DNA of 16,878 nucleotides from Nitrosomonas eutropha (GTDB lineage: Bacteria > Pseudomonadota > Gammaproteobacteria > Burkholderiales > Nitrosomonadaceae), in the NCBI GenBank assembly GCA_014584635.1, contig JACTML010000077.1, positions 1-16,878 on the forward strand. The letters are read 5' to 3'. This document shows, piece after piece, positions 1-5,771 of the stretch. Positions within the stretch are counted from its first letter, which is position 1; every line of letters begins with the position of its first letter. A model generated the notes under the pieces. That model was not told the DNA's origin. It saw only the letters and a list, made by a program, of their open reading frames with translations, and did no database searches. Both the position numbers and the translations under genes were made by a program.

Positions 1-1
1 G

Positions 2-130
2 GTGCCGGTGGCCTCGGAGAGTATGTATTACGGAGCAGTTTCGACCGCGGCGGAATACGAAAACGAACTCAACCTTCCGCAGTTATTTGGAACGAGAAGA
101 GTTGGCCCAGATCTAACGCGAGAAGCTGGT
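2..130 (+). pseudogene. Internal fragment of a CcoO/FixO-type cbb3 oxidase subunit
   Basis: Read in the frame starting at base 2, about 43 codons give a peptide with the spacing of the segment after the haem-binding motif in CcoO/FixO, the mono-haem c subunit of cbb3 oxidases: a YGAVS stretch, then a P-QLFGTRRVGPDL core, then REAG. Family members have a comparable GSKRTGPDLAR block. The CxxCH haem site would lie upstream, outside the window. The resemblance stops near the A7 tract at 131-137; from there the sensible protein is HsdS in a different frame, so this gene is broken at that point. The frame stays open to 286, but its later residues are only a shadow of hsdS. The family call is from memory of the motif and moderately sure. 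Confidence 0.45.
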
Positions 131-161
131 AAAAAAATATCGCTATTACGGCGCGCAAGGT

Positions 162-1262
162 GTGATCGACTATGTGGACGATTACCTGTTCGACGGCGAG
201 TACATTCTGGTTGCCGAAGATGGCGAGAATCTAAAGTCGCAGAAGAACAATATTTGCAATTTCGTGACTGGGAAATTCTGGGTTAACAATCATGCTCACA
301 TACTAAATGCAGCAAATGGCCACGACACAAAATACCTGTACTACAAGCTAAGCCTTGTTAATTTCAAAAATTATGTAACTGGCTCAGCACAACCCAAGCT
401 AACAAAAGACAACCTCAACTCCATTGTTCTTCACATTCACAAGGATATCGAACAGCAAAAAATCGCCGCCGTCCTCTCCGCCCTCGACGCCAAGATAGCC
501 TGCAACCAGCGCATCAACGCCGAGCTGGAGGCCATGGCCAAAGCGCTGTACGACTACTGGTTCGTGCAGTTCGACTTCCCCGATGCCCACGGCAAGCCCT
601 ACCAATCCTCCGGCGGCAAGATGGTCTACAACGCCACGCTGAAGCGGGAGATTCCGGAGGGGTGGGAGGCATTACAGCTTGCAGACGTAATAAGCCGCTC
701 AGGAACTGGCTTGAATCCGAGAGAAAACTTTCAATTAGGCAATGGAAGCAACTATTACGTCACGATTAAGAACGTCACTAACGGCAGGATCACCCTTGAT
801 GACAAATGCGACAAGATAGACGATGAGGCTCTAAAGATTATCGACCGTCGTTCTCAGCTACAGGTTGGCGATGTGTTATTTACGAGCATCGAACCAGTTG
901 GCGTTACCTATCTGATTCAAGAAAAGCCAGAAAACTGGAACATCAACGAATCGGTTTTTACGCTTCGCCCAGACTACAAAATGACAACCTCTGAACATCT
1001 TTTTTGTCTTCTTTCATCAAGCGAAATGAAAGTTTTCACAAAAAACTCTTCTACAGGGAGTATTCACAAAGGAATTCGTCACGGTGTGTTGAAGACCTAT
1101 CCATTGGCATATGGCGGCAAAGAATTGATTGATGGATTTTCTGTCGTAGTCAAACCGATGCTCAAACAGATGGATGTTCTAGAGAAAGAAAACCAGCAAC
1201 TCGGCCAGCTCCGCGACTGGCTGCTGCCCCTGCTGATGAACGGCCAAGTGACGGTGGCGTAA
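162..1262 (+). CDS. hsdS: Type I restriction-modification specificity subunit HsdS, N-terminally truncated
   Basis: HsdS gives a type I restriction-modification complex its DNA sequence specificity through two target recognition domains joined by helical spacers. HsdS-like sequence begins just after an in-frame stop at 114-116, with a YYGAQGVIDYVDDYLFDGEY block typical of the middle of the first recognition domain. The listed start is a GTG at 162 inside that block, so perhaps 50 residues of the domain are missing. The first spacer helix (DIEQQKIAAVLSALDAKI) is near residues 97-114, the second recognition domain starts at REIPEGWE near residue 163, and the C-terminal helix ends with QLRDWLLPLLMNGQV. 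The recognition domains are AT-richer than the spacers, as usual in this family. No hsdM or hsdR is in the window. It is probably non-functional unless expressed as a half-specificity subunit. The stop lies 2 bases before rhuM. Confidence 0.85.
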   Translation: MIDYVDDYLFDGEYILVAEDGENLKSQKNNICNFVTGKFWVNNHAHILNAANGHDTKYLYYKLSLVNFKNYVTGSAQPKLTKDNLNSIVLHIHKDIEQQKIAAVLSALDAKIACNQRINAELEAMAKALYDYWFVQFDFPDAHGKPYQSSGGKMVYNATLKREIPEGWEALQLADVISRSGTGLNPRENFQLGNGSNYYVTIKNVTNGRITLDDKCDKIDDEALKIIDRRSQLQVGDVLFTSIEPVGVTYLIQEKPENWNINESVFTLRPDYKMTTSEHLFCLLSSSEMKVFTKNSSTGSIHKGIRHGVLKTYPLAYGGKELIDGFSVVVKPMLKQMDVLEKENQQLGQLRDWLLPLLMNGQVTVA

Positions 1263-1264
1263 AC

Positions 1265-2335
1265 ATGGCCGCACGCAAACCACCTCAGCCGCCCAAGAAA
1301 ACCGAGGCATCCCTCGTTCGTTCCTCGGCGGCCGAGTACCTGACCTTTGTCGCCGCCAGCGGCCAGGGCGGCGTGGAGGCTGTCTATGCCGACGAGAGCA
1401 TCTGGATCACCCAGAAAATGATGGGCGTGCTGTACGACGTGAACGTGCGCACGGTGAATGAGCACCTGAAAAAAATCTTTGCCGACAGCGAGTTGCAGGA
1501 AGATTCAGTTATCCGGAAATTCCGGATAACTGCTTCCGACGGCAAGAGCTACAACACCCAGCACTACAGCCTGCCCGCCATCATCGCGGTGGGCTACAAG
1601 GTCAATTCCGAGCGTGCGGTGCAGTTCCGCAAGTGGGCAACAAGCATCATCGAGCAATTCACCATCAAGGCCTATGTGATGGATGACGAGCGCATCAAGG
1701 CCGGTGGTTCCGTCCTCACCGAGCAGTATTTCGAGGAGCAGTTGCAGCGCATCCGCGAGATCCGCCTCTCGGAGCGCAAGTTCTACCAGAAAATCACCGA
1801 CATCTACGCCACGGCAATCGATTACGACCTGACGGCACAGGCCACCAAGCGTTTTTTTGCCACGGTGCAAAACAAACTGCACTGGGCCATCCACGGACAG
1901 ACGGCAGCTGAAGTCATTTACCACCGCGCCGATGCCAACCAGCCCAGCATGGGCTTGACCACATGGAAGGATGCGCCGGGCGGAAAAATTCAGAAGTTCG
2001 ATGTCGTGGTCGCCAAGAATTACCTGACCGAGCCCGAGATGGCGCAGATCTCCCGCCTGGTCAACGCCTATCTGGATGTGGCCGAGGACATGGCGCAGCG
2101 CAAGATCCCGATGAGCATGCAAGATTGGGAAAACCGCCTGAATCGCTTCATCGAAGCCACCGACCGTGCAGTGCTGCAGGATGCTGGCAAAGTCACGGCG
2201 GAAATCGCCAAGGCCCACGCGATGAGCGAATTCGAGAAGTACCGCATCGTGCAGGACCGGCTGTTTGAAAGTGATTTCGACCGTCTGCTGAAACAGATTG
2301 AATCTGGCAGCCCGCTGGATGGCGACCAGGAATAA
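1265..2335 (+). CDS. rhuM: RhuM-family protein
   Basis: This is a 356-residue protein of the RhuM family, named after a Salmonella pathogenicity-island gene; its biochemical role is not established. Family features seen are an N-terminal region in which a winged-helix-like stretch (WITQKMMGVLYDVNVRTVNEHLKKI in part) is followed by an ITASDGKSYNTQHYSLPAIIAVGYKVNS-type block near residues 87-115, then RAVQFRKWAT. The rest is predicted to be mainly helical, with charged segments through the C-terminus. RhuM genes are often lodged inside type I restriction loci, as here, where the gene follows hsdS by 2 bases and precedes the next gene by 4 bases, implying one transcript. The ATG at 1265 is the first start in the frame. 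A perfect inverted repeat lies within the gene at 1506-1532. Confidence 0.85.
   Translation: MAARKPPQPPKKTEASLVRSSAAEYLTFVAASGQGGVEAVYADESIWITQKMMGVLYDVNVRTVNEHLKKIFADSELQEDSVIRKFRITASDGKSYNTQHYSLPAIIAVGYKVNSERAVQFRKWATSIIEQFTIKAYVMDDERIKAGGSVLTEQYFEEQLQRIREIRLSERKFYQKITDIYATAIDYDLTAQATKRFFATVQNKLHWAIHGQTAAEVIYHRADANQPSMGLTTWKDAPGGKIQKFDVVVAKNYLTEPEMAQISRLVNAYLDVAEDMAQRKIPMSMQDWENRLNRFIEATDRAVLQDAGKVTAEIAKAHAMSEFEKYRIVQDRLFESDFDRLLKQIESGSPLDGDQE
1506..1532. repeat. Perfect 27-bp inverted repeat inside rhuM
   Basis: The left arm CAGTTATCCGGAA (1506-1518) and right arm TTCCGGATAACTG (1520-1532) are exact reverse complements around one central A at 1519. The stretch encodes the SVIRKFRIT segment of RhuM, so part of the symmetry could follow from the protein sequence, but 13 of 13 matching pairs is unusual by chance. 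It could be a protein-binding site or cruciform-prone DNA. Confidence 0.85.
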
Positions 2336-2339
2336 GGCG

Positions 2340-2897
2340 ATGGCCACTAAAAAAGCCACCAAATCCACACCCAACTGGAGCGACGTTAAATCCAAGTTGG
2401 CCGATTTCGACCGTGCCGGTCTGCTGGGTCTGGTGCAAGACCTGTACGTCGCCAGCAAGGATAACAAAACATTCCTGCACGCTCGCTTTGGCCTGGGCGA
2501 TGACCCGCTGGAACCGTACAAGGGCATCATCACGCAGTGGATCAACCCGTCCGACTATCGCAAGCCGATGTCGGTAGCCAAGGCCAAGAAAGCCATCAGC
2601 GATTACAAAAAGGCGCTGGGCCAGCCCGAAGGCTTGGCCGAACTCACGGTGTTCTACTGCGAAGAGGTGTTCGACTTTCTGGCCGGTTGCGGCATGGATG
2701 ATGAAGGCTTTTACGACGCGCTGGTGCGGATGTTCGAACAGGCGCTGAAATACGTGCTGGCCTTGCCCGCCGCGCAGCAGGCCGCCTTCCTTGTCAGACT
2801 GGATCGGGTGCGGCAACTGGGGCAGAACGTGGGCTGGAGCGTGGGCGATGACTTCGACCATTTCTGGACGGAGGCCGGGTTTGGTGATGCATCATGA
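2340..2897 (+). CDS. DUF6155-like hypothetical protein
   Basis: This 185-residue protein has unknown function. It opens with a lysine-rich stretch (ATKKATKSTP), then a DVKSKLADFDRAGLLGLVQDLY helix pair in which a short motif of leucines and acidic residues resembles the start of DUF6155 proteins. A central KAKKAISDYKKALGQPEGLAELTV block (near residues 79-102) also fits that family, followed by an acidic helix (FYCEEVFDF). No signal peptide, membrane segment or catalytic motif is visible. The ATG at 2340 is preferred over an upstream in-frame start at 2298 because that one would overlap rhuM by 38 bases, whereas 2340 lies 4 bases after the rhuM stop. It is therefore probably co-transcribed with hsdS and rhuM as an accessory gene of the restriction island. 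Family assignment is from memory. Confidence 0.72.
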   Translation: MATKKATKSTPNWSDVKSKLADFDRAGLLGLVQDLYVASKDNKTFLHARFGLGDDPLEPYKGIITQWINPSDYRKPMSVAKAKKAISDYKKALGQPEGLAELTVFYCEEVFDFLAGCGMDDEGFYDALVRMFEQALKYVLALPAAQQAAFLVRLDRVRQLGQNVGWSVGDDFDHFWTEAGFGDAS

Positions 2898-2898
2898 T

Positions 2899-2920
2899 CA
2901 ATGAAAGTCATCTTTAATTG
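2899..2920. promoter_or_regulatory. Operator-like dyad O1 upstream of fic
   Basis: An AAAG-N4-CTTT core (AAAG 2904-2907, CTTT 2912-2915, centre 2909.5) sits within nine-base arms CAATGAAAG and CTTTAATTG that match at 8 of 9 positions. It ends next to the proposed -35 element and is the first of three similarly built sites. Confidence 0.5.
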
Positions 2921-2949
2921 TTGCCATTCAAATTAAAGAATGCTTTAAT
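2921..2949 (+). promoter_or_regulatory. Sigma-70-type promoter of fic
   Basis: TTGCCA at 2921-2926 matches the -35 consensus at 5 of 6 positions, and TTTAAT at 2944-2949 matches the -10 consensus at 5 of 6. They are separated by 17 bases, the optimal distance. Transcription would start near 2956, giving a leader of roughly 23 bases before the fic ATG at 2979. The -10 element lies inside the right arm of dyad O2, so a protein bound there would block transcription. Confidence 0.55.
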
Positions 2950-2952
2950 TTG
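2929..2952. promoter_or_regulatory. Operator-like dyad O2 over the fic -10 region
   Basis: The arms CAAATTAAAG (2929-2938) and CTTTAATTTG (2943-2952) are perfectly complementary over 10 bases with a 4-base spacer (centre 2940.5). This is the strongest copy of the AAAG-N4-CTTT motif; it overlaps the spacer and -10 element of the proposed fic promoter. Confidence 0.6.
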
Positions 2953-2959
2953 TCGCGAT

Positions 2960-2981
2960 CTACTAAAGACAGCTTTCAATG
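2960..2981. promoter_or_regulatory. Operator-like dyad O3 over the fic start codon
   Basis: AAAG 2965-2968 and CTTT 2973-2976 (centre 2970.5) repeat the core of O1 and O2 with weaker outer arms (5 of 9 matches). The site occupies the place of the ribosome binding site and reaches the ATG at 2979. No clear purine-rich Shine-Dalgarno element is present apart from AAAGACAG within the dyad. Confidence 0.45.
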
Positions 2982-4127
2982 ACACGCACCACCGGGACCT
3001 ATTCAATTTCCACGACACTGGGCGAGTCAGTGCGTGCCTTCGTGCCCCACGCCTTGCCGCCAGCTGAGCCAGCCCTCTCACCCGAGGTGTTCACTGACCT
3101 CAATCGGCAGGCAGAACTCGCGCTTGCACGTTTGGCGGGCGTGTCTGGTTTGGTGCCTTCGGTCGATTGGCTCTTGTACAGCGCCATCCGCAAGGAAGCC
3201 CTGCTCACATCGCAGATCGAGGGTACGCAGGCCACGCTGACCGATCTGTTCGACGAGGAAGCTGGTTTCAAGGTCAGCAACACCGACGACGTGGAAGAAG
3301 TCACCAACTACCTGCGTGCCTTCCGCTGGACACAGGAGCAACTGCGCGATCCGAAAGGGCTGCCGATCAGCGTACGGCTGTTGTGCGAAGCACATCGACG
3401 CCTGCTGAATGGCGCACGCGGCGCAGGCAAACAGCCGGGCGAGTTACGTCGGTCGCAAAACTGGATTGGCGGCACACGGCCCGGCAATGCGGTTTTCGTG
3501 CCACCGCCGCCGGAGCACGTTCCCACACTGCTGGCCGACATGGAGCGCTTCATCCACGACGAAGCGACGGATCTGCCACCGATGGTCAAGGTGGCGCTCA
3601 TCCACGCGCAGTTTGAAACCATCCATCCATTTCTTGACGGCAACGGGCGCATTGGCCGCCTCCTGATCGCGGCGCTGTTTGAACATTGGGAACTGCTGTC
3701 GGAGCCTTTGATGTACCTCAGCGGTTACCTCAAACAACACCAAGCTGAATATTACCGTCGCCTGTCGGCCATCCGCACGGAAGGCGACTGGGAATCCTGG
3801 GTGATTTTCTTTCTGGAAGGTGTCGCCACCGCTGCGAGCGACGCCGAAAAAAACATCATCGAGGTCGCTAGTCTGGTGGCCACCGACCGCCGACGCCTTT
3901 TGCAATCGGCCAAAGCAGGCCCGGCCAGCTATCGGCTGTTCGAGATGCTGCCGATGATGCCGCGCTTCACCATCGAACGCGCTCGCCAGCAACTCGATAC
4001 CAGCTTCCCTACGGCGACGGCGGCGGTCAAGGTACTGGAAGAGTTGGGCATCGTGACGGAAATGACCGGGCAGAAAAAAAACCGGAGTTACAGCTACCAA
4101 GCCTACGTTGAACTGCTCTCTCGGTGA
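2979..4127 (+). CDS. fic: Fic-domain AMP-transferase (class II, N-terminal inhibitory motif)
   Basis: Fic proteins usually transfer AMP or another nucleotide moiety from a nucleotide to hydroxyl side chains of target proteins. The complete catalytic motif HPFLDGNGRIGR is at residues 216-227, with the catalytic His216. An (S/T)xxxE(G/N) inhibitory motif, TSQIEG, is at residues 77-82; its Glu81 would hold the enzyme in check, which places it in class II. The flap region (NAVFVPPPPEHV) is near 170-181. The C-terminal ~55 residues (RFTIERARQQL... VLEELGIV) look like a winged helix, which could bind DNA. At 382 residues it is a full-length member of the Fic/Fic_N group. The gene is 81 bases past the preceding gene and has its own promoter and three operator-like dyads, so it is probably autoregulated. 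The physiological target is unknown. Confidence 0.92.
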   Translation: MTRTTGTYSISTTLGESVRAFVPHALPPAEPALSPEVFTDLNRQAELALARLAGVSGLVPSVDWLLYSAIRKEALLTSQIEGTQATLTDLFDEEAGFKVSNTDDVEEVTNYLRAFRWTQEQLRDPKGLPISVRLLCEAHRRLLNGARGAGKQPGELRRSQNWIGGTRPGNAVFVPPPPEHVPTLLADMERFIHDEATDLPPMVKVALIHAQFETIHPFLDGNGRIGRLLIAALFEHWELLSEPLMYLSGYLKQHQAEYYRRLSAIRTEGDWESWVIFFLEGVATAASDAEKNIIEVASLVATDRRRLLQSAKAGPASYRLFEMLPMMPRFTIERARQQLDTSFPTATAAVKVLEELGIVTEMTGQKKNRSYSYQAYVELLSR

Positions 4128-4291
4128 CAAAGATCTGCAAGCCAGCAGTAACCGGAAAGAGCAGATCAAACATAGCCTTGGTGGAATGGTTCAGGTGGCT
4201 CGATCAACAGGAAAATCTCAGTTCACCTGTTGCCGGACTGCAAGCCGCTCTCAGCCGGGAAAATCAGTTTCAACTGTTAACGAATACATAG
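4124..4291 (+). CDS. Possible small protein overlapping the fic stop
   Basis: A 55-codon frame opens with GTG at 4124-4126, sharing bases with the fic TGA (4125-4127), and ends at the TAG at 4289-4291. The peptide is basic at the start and has an aromatic centre (LVEWFRWLDQQENL) followed by GLQAALSRENQFQLL, predicted helical. I recognise no family. The overlap would permit translational coupling to fic, but it may also be a remnant of a longer gene lost at the island edge, or chance. Low confidence. Confidence 0.22.
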   Translation: MTKICKPAVTGKSRSNIALVEWFRWLDQQENLSSPVAGLQAALSRENQFQLLTNT

Positions 4292-4592
4292 TCAAAAAAT
4301 TGCCATATTTCCACTAAAGTCCCCCCCAACGTTCTTTACATAACCATCGGTAGGTGTCAACAGATAATTTTACCGGCTGGCCAGATCGAACCAGATTCCC
4401 TCGCAGAAAGATTTAAGGATGGTCTGCAAAATCCTTGAGATCACATGAAAGCTTTCTGTAACTTGTTGATTTAATTATCTGGTAATTTCAAAAAATGAGG
4501 TTTTGCAGAGATTCCCTAAATCTGATTTCAATTCTGCTGACGATGGCAGAAACAAAGAATTCAGTGTTTATACGACGAAACAAGTAATGAGC
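4292..4592. other. Gene-free stretch between fic and the DUF808 gene
   Basis: This convergent, AT-rich interval of about 300 bases has no convincing gene. It holds a C7 run at 4321-4327, a 6-bp stem AAGGAT/ATCCTT at 4415-4420 and 4431-4436, a GAAAGCTTTC palindrome at 4447-4456, and a TTCTGC/GCAGAA stem at 4532-4537 and 4546-4551. None is followed by a good T-run, so I cannot name a terminator. The right boundary of the accessory segment probably lies somewhere here; no tRNA end or att-like direct repeat was recognised. Confidence 0.5.
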
Positions 4593-5570
4593 TCAAATCT
4601 TGCGCAGGCGCTGCATGAGCTGCACTACAGCGAGTACGGCTGTCCCTGCCAGAATACCAGCAAGAGCGTTGAGACTATTACTTGTCAGCGCTTGCCACAG
4701 CCATCCCAGATTACCTTGCGCCAGGGATTGTGCCACTCCTTCTATTGCGTGATGTAACGGCGCAATGCCATGTACCAGAATGCCTCCACCTACCAGAAAC
4801 ATGGCAGCCGTACCTGCTACGGAAAGAAATTTCATCAGCCAGGGTGCCAAGGCCAGCAAGAACCGTCCCAGTGCCTGGGAAACGAGATAAGGTTTCTGAC
4901 CGAACCATAAACCCAAGTCATCGATTTTGACAATGCCGCCCACCAGCCCGTATACACCCACGGTCATGATGATAGCGATGCCAGTCAGCACAGCCACTTG
5001 TTGAATAAAGGTTGCAGCGGCTACTGTACCCAGGGCAATGACAATGATTTCGGCTGACAGAATGAAATCGGTACGCACTGCACCTTTGATTTTTTCTTTT
5101 TCCAGGATGACCAGATCCACATTTTCCGTAATATTGGCTTGAGCGTGCTGCGCGTGTGCCTGCCTGGTTCCGGTTTTACCGTACAACAATTTGTGTGCCA
5201 GTTTTTCAACACCTTCAAAACACAGGAAAGCACCGCCCAGCATCAGTAATGGCGTGATCAAAGCGGGAAGAAATGCACTGATGAGCAAGGCAGCAGGTAC
5301 CAGAATGGCTTTGTTGATCATGGAACCTTTGGCTACGGCCCAGACTACCGGCAGCTCGCGATCGGCACGCACGCCTGCTACCTGCTGTGCGTTAAGCGCC
5401 AGATCGTCTCCCAGCACACCGGCAGTTTTTTGCGTTGCTACCTTGGTCATGGCGGTGACATCATCGGCGATCACTGCACTTTTTTTGGCAGCTACTTTGG
5501 TCATGACAGCCACATCGTCCAGAATGGTCGCAATATCGTCAAGCAAGGTCAACAAACTGGCTCCAGCCAT
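4593..5570 (-). CDS. yedI: DUF808/YedI-family inner-membrane protein
   Basis: This is a 325-residue multi-pass membrane protein of the DUF808 family (E. coli YedI), whose function is unknown. Family hallmarks seen are the N-terminal [20 protein letters not shown], the [29 protein letters not shown] block, [27 protein letters not shown], a [16 protein letters not shown] segment and [20 protein letters not shown] near the end. About five or six hydrophobic segments are visible. I chose the ATG at 5568-5570 rather than an in-frame start at 5651, because homologues begin there and AGGA lies 7 bases upstream. The N-terminal region contains an 18-residue tandem duplication ([14 protein letters not shown]... 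and [14 protein letters not shown]...). It lies 201 bases behind the TonB receptor on the same strand, with a hairpin between. Confidence 0.9.
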   Translation of the reverse strand: MAGASLLTLLDDIATILDDVAVMTKVAAKKSAVIADDVTAMTKVATQKTAGVLGDDLALNAQQVAGVRADRELPVVWAVAKGSMINKAILVPAALLISAFLPALITPLLMLGGAFLCFEGVEKLAHKLLYGKTGTRQAHAQHAQANITENVDLVILEKEKIKGAVRTDFILSAEIIVIALGTVAAATFIQQVAVLTGIAIIMTVGVYGLVGGIVKIDDLGLWFGQKPYLVSQALGRFLLALAPWLMKFLSVAGTAAMFLVGGGILVHGIAPLHHAIEGVAQSLAQGNLGWLWQALTSNSLNALAGILAGTAVLAVVQLMQRLRKI

Positions 5571-5730
5571 AAGAAAATCCTGTGTAAAAGAGAAGTATGT
5601 ATTATCGGAACCGACCAGCTCCGGTTTATCGTTATTTTCGGATTTCCGCAAATCTAAACGCTATCCGATACTGGCTGCAGTGTAAATCAGCCAGATTACT
5701 GTCGCTAGTACCTTGCAATCTTTTTGGATA

Positions 5731-5758
5731 TCAGGCCGGTGTTCCGGATCCGGCCTGA
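5731..5758 (-). terminator. Strong hairpin after the TonB receptor gene
   Basis: The arms TCAGGCCGG (5731-5739) and CCGGCCTGA (5750-5758) are perfect complements around a 10-base loop, 14 bases past the receptor stop. On the - strand the stem is followed by an A-rich rather than U-rich stretch. It is therefore not a classical intrinsic terminator, and may act with Rho or protect the 3' end of the receptor mRNA. Confidence 0.4.
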
Positions 5759-5771
5759 CAAGAGAAGAAGA

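Noticed and set aside
1505..2545. 346-codon frame antisense to rhuM and the next gene
   Set aside because: It is long only because the opposite strand is GC-rich coding sequence; the residues look like reversed codon bias and match no family.
3444..4169. 241-codon frame antisense to fic
   Set aside because: The sense strand encodes a complete Fic protein with its catalytic motif; the antisense frame is a shadow.
4321..4327. C7 tract as a phase-variation switch
   Set aside because: It lies outside any recognised gene or promoter, so there is nothing for slippage to switch.
4415..4436. AAGGAT/ATCCTT stem as a terminator
   Set aside because: The stem is only 6 bp with a 10-base loop and no T-run follows on either strand.
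4503..4757. 84-codon frame on the + strand
   Set aside because: It overlaps the conserved 3' part of the DUF808 gene on the other strand, has no family resemblance and is best explained as a shadow.
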